Source of the DNA: Candidatus Methanomethylicaceae archaeon
Lineage (GTDB): Archaea; Thermoproteota; Methanomethylicia; Methanomethylicales; Methanomethylicaceae
DNA: 64,000 bases
Reading direction: 5' to 3'
Assembly (NCBI GenBank): GCA_026414165.1
Contig: JAOAJN010000004.1
Span: forward strand, 62,001-126,000
Part shown: in pieces, positions 1-9,823 of the stretch
Numbering within the stretch: position 1 is the stretch's first letter
Layout: each line of letters starts with the position of its first letter
Position numbers and translations under genes: made by a program
The notes under the pieces: generated by a model
Told to the model about the DNA's origin: nothing
The model's input: only the letters and a program-made list of their open reading frames with translations
Database searches by the model: none

Positions 1-1080
1 AAGACAATAAAGCCGGACAAGACCCCTGTATATGACCTAAAAAACAGGTTTGGCGTGATGGGCTTTGAGAATAAGCAGATGATAATCTTCGAAAACATCG
101 AGGAGGTCTCAAAGAGACCGGTGGGCACGTGGGTGAACGAGATCAAGGAGATCAAGAAAAAATTCCCAGAAAAAGCACTCATAGGTAGTATAATGGCTGA
201 ATGTAAAGAGGAGGACTGGGAAGAACTGGCTAGGGTCGTGAGCGAGGCCGGCGTTGACATGCTAGAGCTAAACTTCGGCTGTCCGCACGGAATGCCTGAG
301 CGAGGCATGGGCGCATTCATAGGACAAAGGACAGAACTAATCCAAAAGCTAACAAAGGCGGCGAAGCGCGGCTCCTCTGTTCCCGTTATGGTGAAGCTCA
401 CTCCGAACGTCACCGATATCGCTTACACCGCCAAGGCTGCGGAGGAGGCTGGTGCTGATGCCATATCTGCAATAAACACCGTGCTCGGACTCATAGGTAT
501 CAACATTGACACCTTTGAGCCGATGCCCACAGTCGATGGGATGAGCACATTTGGAGGTCTTTCAGGACCCGGTGTCAAGCCCATAGGCCTCAGGTGTGTC
601 GCCCAGATCGCGCAGGCAACAAACATCCCCGTCTCCGGAATAGGTGGAATAACGACTTGGAAAGATGCTGTGGAGTATCTCCTGGTGGGGGCTGGCAGCG
701 TCCAAGTCTGCACCGCTGTGATGTGGAGGGGTTACAGGATAATCTCTGACTTCGTTGACGGACTCACCAATTATCTAGCGGACAAAGGATTCTCTTCCGT
801 TAGAGACATCATAGGAAAGAGCCTTCCTAAACTGACTGCTTGGTCAAAGCTTAACAAGGACTACACAGTCGTGGCAAACATCAACAAGGACCTATGCATA
901 AAGTGCGGTCTTTGTTATGTCGCATGCCTTGATGCTGGCTATCAAGCCATCAAATTCGAACAAGGAAAGTCTGCTGAAGTCGACGAAGAGAAGTGCGACG
1001 CCTGCTCCCTTTGTACACATCTCTGCCCTGTACCTGGATGCATAACATGGAAGAAGGTCGCAAAACAGGTAAGCGTTTAA
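1..1080 (+). CDS. preA: Dihydropyrimidine dehydrogenase subunit PreA-like (FMN domain plus C-terminal 2x[4Fe-4S]); 5' end cut by window
   Basis: Frame open from base 1 (KTIKPDKTPVYDLKNRFGVMGFENK...); NFGCPHGMPERGMG, C-terminal CIKCGLCYVAC and CDACSLCTHLCPVPGC ferredoxin motifs. Confidence 0.88.
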   Translation, partial: KTIKPDKTPVYDLKNRFGVMGFENKQMIIFENIEEVSKRPVGTWVNEIKEIKKKFPEKALIGSIMAECKEEDWEELARVVSEAGVDMLELNFGCPHGMPERGMGAFIGQRTELIQKLTKAAKRGSSVPVMVKLTPNVTDIAYTAKAAEEAGADAISAINTVLGLIGINIDTFEPMPTVDGMSTFGGLSGPGVKPIGLRCVAQIAQATNIPVSGIGGITTWKDAVEYLLVGAGSVQVCTAVMWRGYRIISDFVDGLTNYLADKGFSSVRDIIGKSLPKLTAWSKLNKDYTVVANINKDLCIKCGLCYVACLDAGYQAIKFEQGKSAEVDEEKCDACSLCTHLCPVPGCITWKKVAKQVSV

Positions 1081-1118
1081 ACACTCCTTTTTCTATATTG
1101 AATATTGGAGGATTTATA

Positions 1119-2498
1119 ATGGACTTATTAATAAAGAACGGAACCATAGTCACGCCTAAGGACACATTCAAAGCAGACATAGGCGTTAAGAACGGCAAGA
1201 TCGCCGCTATCGCATCAAACATTACAGAAAAAGCAGAAGAGGTTGTGGACGCCTCGGGCAAATACGTCATGCCAGGTGGGATAGACGCCCACACCCATAT
1301 GGAGATGCCATTCATGGGCACCACCACAGTAGACGACTTTGAGTACGGAACTATAGCTGCTGCATTCGGCGGCGTTACTACAATCTTGGACTTCGCAATA
1401 CAGCCGAAGGACAAGACATTCTTGGAGACCATCTCTCTCTGGAGGGGCAAGGCAGATCCCAAAGTGGTCATAGACTACGGTATCCATGTGGCCGTGACAA
1501 ACCTAACTGAAGAACTTCTCAATGAGATCCCTAAGGTCCTAGAGGCTGGTGTCTCAAGCTTCAAGCTCTTCATGACATATCGAAAAGAGGGTCTGATGAG
1601 CGATGACGGCAGGATATACAAGATGCTTGAGGAGAGCCGAAAACTTGGTTTCTTGGTCCAACTCCATGCCGAGAACAACTCCATCCTTGAACTCCTAATA
1701 GATCGACACGTCTCATCGGGAAAACTATCCGCGGAGTATCACGCCAAGAGCAGACCCAACTTCGTGGAGAGTGAAGCTATCTACAGGGGTCTGGCACTAG
1801 CCGCAGCCGCTGGAGGGAACCTATACATAGTACACATGTCAACAAAAGAGGGCGTAGCTGAGCTCTCAAGGATGAAGAAGCTCTACCCGAACCTGTACGG
1901 GGAGACATGCCCCCACTATCTAATACTTACCGACGAGAAGTACCTCTCTCCAAAGGGAAGAAGGTACATAATGTCGCCACCTCTTAGGAGCAAGGCAGAC
2001 AACGAAGGTCTCTGGGAGGGTCTCGCAAACGGCACCCTAAGCACTGTTGCCACTGACCATTGCACATTCACCGATGCCCAGAAGGACTTGGGAAAAGACA
2101 ACTTCACTAAGGTTCCCAACGGTGTCCCTGGCACAGAGACCATGATTCCCATTCTCTACAGCGAGGGAGTTGCAAAAAACAGGATCTCTCTGAATAAACT
2201 TGTGGAGGTAGTTTCATACAACCCCGCAAAGCTCTTTGGTCTCTATCCTAAGAAGGGGACCTTGAATGTTGGCAGTGATGCAGACATAGTCATACTCGAT
2301 CCCAATTTCGAGATGGAGCTTAGCCAGAGGAACCTCCACTCAAGGATCGACTACTCAATATACGAGGGACTCACTGTCAAGGGCATGCCCGTACACGTCT
2401 TCGTTAGGGGGAAACCCGTCGTCTACAACAGGGAGTTTGTGGGCAAGAAGGGCATGGGCAAGTTTATTCCTAGAGGAAAGCATCAACCCCTAAACTAA
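1119..2498 (+). CDS. Dihydropyrimidinase / D-hydantoinase (amidohydrolase family)
   Basis: MDLLIKNGTIVTPKDTFKADIGVKNGKI; GGIDAHTHMEMPF; SFKLFMTY carbamylated-Lys region; ATG at 1119 preceded by GGAGG, so the ORF-track start (993) is too early. Confidence 0.9.
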   Translation: MDLLIKNGTIVTPKDTFKADIGVKNGKIAAIASNITEKAEEVVDASGKYVMPGGIDAHTHMEMPFMGTTTVDDFEYGTIAAAFGGVTTILDFAIQPKDKTFLETISLWRGKADPKVVIDYGIHVAVTNLTEELLNEIPKVLEAGVSSFKLFMTYRKEGLMSDDGRIYKMLEESRKLGFLVQLHAENNSILELLIDRHVSSGKLSAEYHAKSRPNFVESEAIYRGLALAAAAGGNLYIVHMSTKEGVAELSRMKKLYPNLYGETCPHYLILTDEKYLSPKGRRYIMSPPLRSKADNEGLWEGLANGTLSTVATDHCTFTDAQKDLGKDNFTKVPNGVPGTETMIPILYSEGVAKNRISLNKLVEVVSYNPAKLFGLYPKKGTLNVGSDADIVILDPNFEMELSQRNLHSRIDYSIYEGLTVKGMPVHVFVRGKPVVYNREFVGKKGMGKFIPRGKHQPLN

Positions 2499-2597
2499 CC
2501 CCTTTTTCTTTTTGTGATAGTTTTCTGAAATCCTCGCGAAAGCATTATTAAACCAAAACTCAATACCCAATTCCAGCAAAAACTCGGAGGGAGATAT

Positions 2598-3635
2598 TTG
2601 GTAAAAACAGAACTCCATGGAAAGCACTGGATAGCTCCTGAAATAGAATGGAGTGACGAAGAGCTTTGGACAGTATTGGACGTCTCCTTCGACCTGAAGA
2701 GGCAGTACGCTATGGGGCAGAGACACGACCACATATGCAAGGGTAAGTCTCTGTTCACATTGTTCTTCAACCCTTCCACAAGAACCAGATCCTCCTTCAT
2801 TACAGGGATAACCCAGCTGGGTGGCGTGGCATACGACTTGGATCCCGGAAAGCTCCAGATAACACATGGTGAAACCATCTATGAGACCGCCGCCATCATG
2901 AGCAGGATGTGCGACGGTATAGCCATAAGGAGATACGTGAAGGGTCAGTACTATGGAGAGGGCAACCTGACAATGAGGGAGTATGCCAAGGCCTCGACAG
3001 TCCCCGTGATTAATATGGAGTGTGATATGTGGCATCCCTGCCAAGGCGTTGCAGATGTTATGACCGTGATCGAAAAATACAACGCCAGGAGCCTGCGAGG
3101 AAAGAAGTTTGTGATGTGCTATGCCAATAGCCCTGGTGCTTGGAAGCCAGTGGCAGTCCCTCAGACAAACATAATCTTCTTCACAAGACTCCTCCAGATG
3201 GACGTCACTCTCGCCTATCCGGAAAAGTTCAACTTGGATCCAGCAGTTGAAGAATACACCAGAAAACTTGCCGATCAGTATGGCACAAAGTTCGAGATCG
3301 TCCACAGCATGGAAGAAGCCTTTGAGGATGCGCTTGTTGTGTACCCCAAGGGATGGTGTAGCTGGGAGCTACTGAAGGCGGGAGGCTATGACGAGAAGTT
3401 GCACGAGGAATACAAGAAGACCCACAACTTGGCTGCTTGGAAGACCACACCAGAGTTAATGGACAGGACCCGCAAGAACAGCATCTGGATGCACTGCCTA
3501 CCTGCCGATGTTGGTCTTGAGGTCGAACCAGAAGTTATCTTCTCCAACAGATGGTCTGTCTCTGTGGACGAGGCTGAGAACAGACTGCACGGACAGAAGG
3601 GCATTATGGCCCTCACAATGGGAGGAAGGAGATAG
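2598..3635 (+). CDS. YgeW-like (knotted) carbamoyltransferase
   Basis: FFNPSTRTRSS, HPCQGVADVMT and MHCLPADVG carbamoyltransferase motifs; TTG start after GGAGGGAGAT. Confidence 0.87.
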   Translation: MVKTELHGKHWIAPEIEWSDEELWTVLDVSFDLKRQYAMGQRHDHICKGKSLFTLFFNPSTRTRSSFITGITQLGGVAYDLDPGKLQITHGETIYETAAIMSRMCDGIAIRRYVKGQYYGEGNLTMREYAKASTVPVINMECDMWHPCQGVADVMTVIEKYNARSLRGKKFVMCYANSPGAWKPVAVPQTNIIFFTRLLQMDVTLAYPEKFNLDPAVEEYTRKLADQYGTKFEIVHSMEEAFEDALVVYPKGWCSWELLKAGGYDEKLHEEYKKTHNLAAWKTTPELMDRTRKNSIWMHCLPADVGLEVEPEVIFSNRWSVSVDEAENRLHGQKGIMALTMGGRR

Positions 3636-3647
3636 GGGGTATATTCG

Positions 3648-3959
3648 ATGCCATGCTGCATATTGTGTCCGGAATATAAGAACATCCTGAATCAGGAGCC
3701 TAGGGTCAGCCCGAAGTGCCCTGGGTACGTCTCAAAGGAGAAACCGTGGCCACAGAAGAGCTATCCGTCCGACGAGGCGCCACCAATCTGGTACCTATTG
3801 AAGCTGGAGGCAAAGTGCTGCCCGATCTGCCCCTACTATAGGGCGGATAAGGCGCAGAAGTTCTGGTGGTGCGAGAGACCCTTAGCCTTCGAGATTAAGC
3901 CAGACAACGCCGCAGAAGCGATAAGGTTCTCGGGCAGGTCTGTGGTACCTACCCCATAA
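3648..3959 (+). CDS. Small Cys-rich protein (putative metal-binding), co-oriented with the carbamoyltransferase
   Basis: MPCCILCPEYK...KCPGY...KCCPICPYY...WWCERP; starts 12 nt after the upstream stop with a GGGGG ribosome-binding site. Confidence 0.7.
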   Translation: MPCCILCPEYKNILNQEPRVSPKCPGYVSKEKPWPQKSYPSDEAPPIWYLLKLEAKCCPICPYYRADKAQKFWWCERPLAFEIKPDNAAEAIRFSGRSVVPTP

Positions 3960-4111
3960 CCCTTTTTTTATTTCATGAGCAAACTCTTAGGTTCTGAAAT
4001 AAGTCTCGTATCCAAGGATCGAAAATTAAAGACTAAAAATCAAAAAATCGTAATTTTTTATCTAATTTTATTGATTTTTTTGGTCTAAAAATAAGTTAAA
4101 TTGACCTACGC

Positions 4112-5179
4112 CTACCTTTCCCTTTTACCTTCAATAAAATCCTCAAAGCACCTCTTTGCAACCTCGTAAGGCATCTGCTCTGGTGGGTGCTTAAATGCGA
4201 ACGCTGAGGCACTGATTAGCGGTCCTGAGACCCCTCTGTCTAGGGCAATCTTGCAAGCCCTTATCACATCTATCACCACTCCGCCACTGTTAGGTGCGTC
4301 CCAGACATCTAGCTTTACATCAATCTGAACTGGCGTCCCGCCGAAGTATTCGCCCTTGATGTATATGTAACAGATCTTCTTATTATCTAAGAATTGCACA
4401 TAGTCAGAGGGACCGATCCTTAATGGTATATCGTATGGGATCATCGCTTGTACAGCCGAGGTCTTGCTTATCCTCTTAGATACCAGCCGCGCCTCTTCAA
4501 GCATGTTCAAGAAGTCCGTGTCCCCTCCTATATTGAGCTGGTAACTCTCGGTTATCCTTACCCCTCTGTCGACCATCAATTTTGCAAGGGTTTTATGCAA
4601 AACCGTTGCACCAAGCTGGCTCATAACGTCGTCGCCAGCCACAGGCAGATTTTTGTCCGCAAACTTCTGTTGCCATGCCTTGTCGGAGGCTATGAAGACT
4701 GGCATACAATTAACGAATGCACATCCAGCTTTAATCGTCTGCTCCGCGTACCACCTCACAGCCTGCTCAGAGCCCACTGGCAGATAGTTAACGACGATCT
4801 CTGCGCCCGAAGTCTTCAACTCTTCCGCAACGTCAACCTCCTTCTCGTCGCTCACGGTCAAGAATTCCTTCAGATACTTTCCCAAACCGTCCATTACAGG
4901 TCCCTTCTTGACCGTCACCCCCAACTTCGGCACATCGCAGAACTTCCTGGTGTTATTAGGTCTGGCAAATATTGCCTCTGATAGATCTTTACCCACCTTG
5001 TTGGCGTCGACATCAAAAGCTGCTACAAACTCAATATCTCTAACATGATAACCTCCCATATTGACATGTAACAGTCCTGGGATGTCTTTATCTTCAGGGG
5101 CATCCCTGTAGAAATATGTCCCCTGGACCAATGCTGATGCGCAGTTACCAACACCAACTATGGCTACCTTAATTGTCAT
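4112..5179 (-). CDS. ino1: myo-inositol-1-phosphate synthase
   Basis: MTIKVAIVGVGNCASALVQGTYFYRDA; NIGGDTDFLNM; PNSGGVVIDVIRACKIALDRG. Start set to the internal Met at 5179. Confidence 0.9.
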   Translation of the reverse strand: MTIKVAIVGVGNCASALVQGTYFYRDAPEDKDIPGLLHVNMGGYHVRDIEFVAAFDVDANKVGKDLSEAIFARPNNTRKFCDVPKLGVTVKKGPVMDGLGKYLKEFLTVSDEKEVDVAEELKTSGAEIVVNYLPVGSEQAVRWYAEQTIKAGCAFVNCMPVFIASDKAWQQKFADKNLPVAGDDVMSQLGATVLHKTLAKLMVDRGVRITESYQLNIGGDTDFLNMLEEARLVSKRISKTSAVQAMIPYDIPLRIGPSDYVQFLDNKKICYIYIKGEYFGGTPVQIDVKLDVWDAPNSGGVVIDVIRACKIALDRGVSGPLISASAFAFKHPPEQMPYEVAKRCFEDFIEGKRER

Positions 5180-5489
5180 CGATATCACCAGTATTTTATA
5201 TGTATAAAATATTTCCGTTTTAACCTTATCGGCAGGAAGCCTATTAGCCTTCATTTACCCCGCTTGTTTCTCTTACTGACTTACGTATTCAAACAATAGA
5301 AAAATTATGTGGGGCGAGATGACACCATTTGGACGGATTGTCCATCCAACTATCTCTCTTAGTATTAATAAACCTTGTGCATTATCCGTCAAGTTTATTA
5401 AAAAAATAGGTGTTATGATAATTGGGCTATGATGAGTGCTGGTATTACGGAATAAAAGATGAAGTATGACATCAGACCAGAGCCCAAAG

Positions 5490-6464
5490 CTAATTCTTTA
5501 CTATATGTGTGCCCGTCTTTCCTTCTATAGCGTCTACTGCCTTGTCCAGCGATGTTATTATCGCCTCTTTTCCTCCCCACTCCAGGAACCTTATGCACGC
5601 CTTCACCTTAGGTCCCATGCTACCTGGAAGGAAGTGTCCTTCATCTAAATACCTCTTCGCCTCCGTCACCGTCATCCTGTCGATCTCTTTCTCATTTGGC
5701 TTCCCAAAGTTCAGCTTTACCTTCTCCACGTCGGTCAGAATCAAGAATAAGTCCGCCCCTACTACTTCAGCAAGCCTCTCGCCCGCCAAGTCCTTGTCAA
5801 TTACAGCCTCAACGCCTACAAGCTTACCATCCTCCTTTATGACGGGGATTCCTCCGCCACCCGATGCTATAACGACGACGCCTGAGTCTACAAGTGTCTT
5901 TATGACATCGGCCTCCACATTTGCGATCGGATCCGGAGAGGGAACCACCCTTCTCCATGGCTTTGGCGCATTTGGCTTCACTTTCTTTACAATCCAACCC
6001 TTCTCCGCTTTCATCTTCATAGCTTCTTCCTCTGTCAGGAAGTTTCCTACGGGCTTCGAGGCGTTTTCTCCGAAGAATTCAGGGTCGTTTTTATCAACTA
6101 GCACCTGATTTACTATAGCGACTACGGGGACTTTCATACCCTTCTCCATCATTATGTTTTCCAGACACTGCTGAAGCATATAGCCTATCTGACCCTGTGT
6201 CATGGCACCCACGACATCCAGCGGCTGTGGCGGCACGACATCCTTGGCAATGTCTTGCTGTAGTGCCAGATTTCCAGCCTGGGGACCGTTTCCGTGCGTG
6301 ATTATGAGTCTATCATCTTTTCCTAGGCGTTGTATTATATTCACCAAATGCTTGGCTGTAGTGTATACATTCTTAAATTGTTCTTCAGCGGTACCTTTTT
6401 CATGTGCCTGCTTTATTGCGTTACCACCAAGGGCAACCAAAATCCTCTTTCCATTCTTAGCCAA
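5490..6464 (-). CDS. arcC: Carbamate kinase
   Basis: KRILVALGGNAIKQAHEKGT; HGNGPQAGNLALQQD; ASGGGGIPV; likely TTG start at 6464 with GGAGGG upstream. Confidence 0.92.
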   Translation of the reverse strand: MAKNGKRILVALGGNAIKQAHEKGTAEEQFKNVYTTAKHLVNIIQRLGKDDRLIITHGNGPQAGNLALQQDIAKDVVPPQPLDVVGAMTQGQIGYMLQQCLENIMMEKGMKVPVVAIVNQVLVDKNDPEFFGENASKPVGNFLTEEEAMKMKAEKGWIVKKVKPNAPKPWRRVVPSPDPIANVEADVIKTLVDSGVVVIASGGGGIPVIKEDGKLVGVEAVIDKDLAGERLAEVVGADLFLILTDVEKVKLNFGKPNEKEIDRMTVTEAKRYLDEGHFLPGSMGPKVKACIRFLEWGGKEAIITSLDKAVDAIEGKTGTHIVKN

Positions 6465-6649
6465 CGAAAACCCTCCAAACAATATCGGTAGAGTTCAAAG
6501 TGGCGACTATTATATTTTTCTTTTAAATTGTCATTTTTACAAAATCATTAATTTTAATCATTAGTTGAATTATTATTCCTATACAGCAGGACCAAAAAAA
6601 GGTCTTATTTTTAAGCTAGAATGTACAAAAATTAAAGCGTCGAAGTAAT

Positions 6650-7417
6650 ATGTCATACATCACTTTAGGAATTCCTATGATAGATTCTCTGTTACCAGAT
6701 GGTATGCCGAGGAATAGCTTCATTCTCTTATTTGGGGAGGGAGGCACTGGCAAATCTGTTGCACTCGCCCAAGCCGCAGGTAACAGGATCAGGCTAGGAG
6801 AACCCTGTATGTTCGTTACGTTTGATGACAGCCCGTCATCTATAATAAACAACTTCCTTCGCCTCGGCTATGAGGTTCGTGGGGCTCTTGCTAACAACAT
6901 CCTTCGGATTGTTGACTGCTTCTCGTTCAGGGCTAGGATACTTCCCAAGCCGACAGATGGAATCCGCGTAGTCCAGAACCCGAAGGACCACCACGAACTC
7001 ACAGGAACGCTACTATCCACAGCCGATGGTATGGAGGGAAAGGGTGCCATATTCATCGATTCTCTCACAGAGTTCTTTACAATCAGTGAACCCACATCCA
7101 CTCTAGAGACTGTTAAGAATTGGAGGGTGGAGTTCTGCAAAATGATGAGCATACCCATCTTTGCAACATACCATATTGGTCTGAAGACCTTAGACGAGTT
7201 TGCTGCTATGATTGATTACCTCGTCGACGGGATCATCGATTTCCGGTTCGACCCCTTGCTAGCCCAACAAGGTCTCTTGGCCAGACAGCTGCGCGTGAGA
7301 AAGATGAAGGGCGCCGTACACGATACCGTTTGGCACTACTTCACCATAGAGCGGGGTGGACTAGTGCCAATGAGGACTCAGGGCGCCTCCGAGCCAGCCC
7401 ACAAAAAATCAAAATAG
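6650..7417 (+). CDS. KaiC-like RecA-superfamily ATPase
   Basis: Walker A GEGGTGKS, FVTFDDSP, GAIFIDSLTEFF. Confidence 0.78.
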   Translation: MSYITLGIPMIDSLLPDGMPRNSFILLFGEGGTGKSVALAQAAGNRIRLGEPCMFVTFDDSPSSIINNFLRLGYEVRGALANNILRIVDCFSFRARILPKPTDGIRVVQNPKDHHELTGTLLSTADGMEGKGAIFIDSLTEFFTISEPTSTLETVKNWRVEFCKMMSIPIFATYHIGLKTLDEFAAMIDYLVDGIIDFRFDPLLAQQGLLARQLRVRKMKGAVHDTVWHYFTIERGGLVPMRTQGASEPAHKKSK

Positions 7418-8127
7418 GCGCTGGCGAGCTGCACCAAGCCTGGGTGACTTGCCCATATAGCCGTTCCCATAGCACCCTCGCTACCTCCTATGAAAAGCAT
7501 AACCTCGACATCGTCCACGATCAGTCCTCCTCCGAACATCTTATCCCTTCTCCTCACCGTAGAAATTCCCGATAATTTATTAATCATACCTTCATCAACT
7601 TCCTTCGTGATAAGCACGTTTACCTCAACTTCCCGAGCCCTCAGCTTCATAAGGACTGGCAAAATTTTCTCACTAAGCCATTCTGGTAGGACTGGCAATG
7701 CCAACTTTACCCCTTTTCTCGTCTCTCTCAGCATGTGGTAGGCTTTACTCAAAATCTCCTCGCCACTCTTTATTATCCAAATGTCTGACTTCTCGGGCTC
7801 GCCCTGCATTTCCATCAAAGCATGCTCCGCCCTCCTAAAAGCCTCCTCAATATCCTTTTGCACTTTGATCTTATACTCTCCGAGCCCCTCACCGATACTC
7901 CTCGCAGAGTATACTACTGGTCTTTCGCTCGAGGCTACAATAAGCGCCTTCTCCAACAGACCTGACAAAACAGTGTGGATCTTGCTGTAAGGGACCTTGC
8001 TCCTGACACTAATTTCCTTTGCATCGCCCTTCCCCCTTATCAATGCCAAGTAAACTTTTGCCTCTGTCTCTGTCAGCCCACAGCCCCTCAGAACCCTCAA
8101 GACCTCCCCTTCTGACATACATATCAT
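7378..8127 (-). CDS. TrmB-family transcriptional regulator (HTH plus PLD-like C-terminal domain)
   Basis: LRGCGLTETEAKVYLALIRGKGDAKEISVRSKVPYSKIHTVLSGLLEKALI is a typical TrmB wHTH. Confidence 0.82.
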   Translation of the reverse strand: MICMSEGEVLRVLRGCGLTETEAKVYLALIRGKGDAKEISVRSKVPYSKIHTVLSGLLEKALIVASSERPVVYSARSIGEGLGEYKIKVQKDIEEAFRRAEHALMEMQGEPEKSDIWIIKSGEEILSKAYHMLRETRKGVKLALPVLPEWLSEKILPVLMKLRAREVEVNVLITKEVDEGMINKLSGISTVRRRDKMFGGGLIVDDVEVMLFIGGSEGAMGTAIWASHPGLVQLASAYFDFLWAGSEAP

Positions 8128-8187
8128 CCTATGAAAAATATGAAAATATTCAAATATAAATTAATGGTGAAGTTAGCGGCGTGATCT

Positions 8188-9651
8188 GTGATGCAGATCA
8201 TAAAAAGAACAAAGAGCCTTTGTCCTGAATGCATGCAGGTCTTGGATGCTGATATATATGAAGAGGGCGGTGCTGTCTATATAAGTAAGACCTGCCCATC
8301 CCATGGAAGATTTGAGGATATTTACTGGAGCGATTACGAGTTATTCAAGAAGGTTGAAAAATACGAGTGTATTGGCGAAGGCATAAAAAACCCGAGGACA
8401 CAGACCATAAAGGGTTGCCCTTACGACTGTGGAATATGCCCTGCACACAGATCCCATACAGTCCTATCCATCATCGATGTTACCAACAGATGCAACCTTA
8501 AGTGCCCTATATGTTTCGCCAACGCCGCCACAGCCGGCTACTTGTACGAGCCAACCCAAGATGAGATCCGTTCTATGCTCAAGAATCTCAGGGAGAACCA
8601 GCCCGTCGCCCCCAACTCCATTCAATTCTCTGGCGGTGAGCCCACGGTGCGGGAGGACTTGCCAGAGTTAGTAGCTATGGCAAAAGAGCTTGGCTTTCAC
8701 CACATCGAGGTCAACACAAACGGCATAAGGGTTGCGAAGGACAAGGATTACCTAAAGAGGCTTATTGATGCGGGCCTCAGCACATTATATCTACAATTTG
8801 ACGGCATGAAACCTGGACCATACATCGCCGCCAGGGGTCTAGATCTCTTTGAGACAAAGCTAAAGGTGATAGAGAACTGCAGATCTGTTGGCTTGGACAG
8901 CCTCGTCCTCGTTCCAACAGTTGTGAAGGGGATAAACGACGATCAGATAGGCGCGATAATAAGGTTTGCCTCAAGAAATAGTGATGTAGTTAGGGGCGTG
9001 AACTTCCAACCAGTCTCTATGGCGGGCAGAATAGACAAGAAAAAACTTAGAGAGATGCGAATAACCATACCCGACGTCCTCAAACTTGCAGAGGAACAGA
9101 CAAACGGTGAGATCAAGGTCAGTGACTTTTATCCCATCCCCGTTGTTCTGCCTATCTCAAGGTCTGTCGGGGCGCTCAAGGGTAGGAGGTACCAGGAGTT
9201 CACAAATCACCAGCACTGCGGAATGGCTACCATGATCATTCCTGAAGGAGAAAAAATTGTCCCAATAACGCGCTACGCCAACGTCGAGAAGTTCATGTCT
9301 TCACTGAACAAGGTATACGAAGACGCCTCAAGGGGATCAATGCTTAGGGCTAAGATGAGGCTCTTAGGCGCCACCAGACACGTGAAACTCTCCCTCTTGG
9401 GGAACTTGGTCTCGTCCGTACTGTTGCAGGGCGATTACGATACCTTGGGACAGTTCATGCGTAAGGTCATACTCATAGGATGTATGCACTTCATGGATCC
9501 CTACAACTTTGATTTGGATCGCGTGAACAGGTGTACGATCCACTATGCATTCCCAGAAGGAAAAATTATACCGTTCTGCACAATGAACTCAATTCACAGA
9601 CCGATCTTGGAGCGCGTCTACAGTACTCCGATCCAAACTCCTTCCCAATAA
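8188..9651 (+). CDS. tes: Radical SAM protein of the tetraether lipid synthase (Tes / MJ0619-like) family
   Basis: N-terminal SLCPECMQVLDADIYEEGG, CPSHGRFEDIYWSDYELFKK, GCPYDCGICPAH, radical SAM CNLKCPICFA, FSGGEPTVREDL. Confidence 0.72.
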   Translation: MMQIIKRTKSLCPECMQVLDADIYEEGGAVYISKTCPSHGRFEDIYWSDYELFKKVEKYECIGEGIKNPRTQTIKGCPYDCGICPAHRSHTVLSIIDVTNRCNLKCPICFANAATAGYLYEPTQDEIRSMLKNLRENQPVAPNSIQFSGGEPTVREDLPELVAMAKELGFHHIEVNTNGIRVAKDKDYLKRLIDAGLSTLYLQFDGMKPGPYIAARGLDLFETKLKVIENCRSVGLDSLVLVPTVVKGINDDQIGAIIRFASRNSDVVRGVNFQPVSMAGRIDKKKLREMRITIPDVLKLAEEQTNGEIKVSDFYPIPVVLPISRSVGALKGRRYQEFTNHQHCGMATMIIPEGEKIVPITRYANVEKFMSSLNKVYEDASRGSMLRAKMRLLGATRHVKLSLLGNLVSSVLLQGDYDTLGQFMRKVILIGCMHFMDPYNFDLDRVNRCTIHYAFPEGKIIPFCTMNSIHRPILERVYSTPIQTPSQ

Positions 9652-9823
9652 CCGCCACTCGCCATTATATTGTGGTTCTTTTTATCACCACTTCAATTAC
9701 TATCGCCCCTGAATAAGATCTTATGATGGACACAATTTTCCTGCATAAGTCATCCTCAAGGGGCTAATTGAAAACCAAAACCTTTTTATTTCAATACCCT
9801 TCTCTTGGCTTTTGGTGTATCAT

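Noticed and set aside
2490-2516. CCC-T-rich tracts after stop codons (also near 3958, 15240, 22610, 42199) as special elements
   Set aside because: Consistent with ordinary archaeal poly-T termination; nothing unusual to claim.
2490-3305. 271-aa minus-strand ORF antisense to the carbamoyltransferase
   Set aside because: Overlaps a well-supported CDS; its translation is low-complexity Cys/His-rich without domain motifs, typical of antisense frames.
5318-5356. Imperfect dyad TGGACGGATTGTCCATCCA upstream of ino1
   Set aside because: Short arms and no associated regulator; could be chance in this spacer.
5509-6108. 199-aa plus-strand ORF antisense to carbamate kinase
   Set aside because: Ser/Phe/Thr-rich antisense translation; arcC motifs are clear on the other strand.
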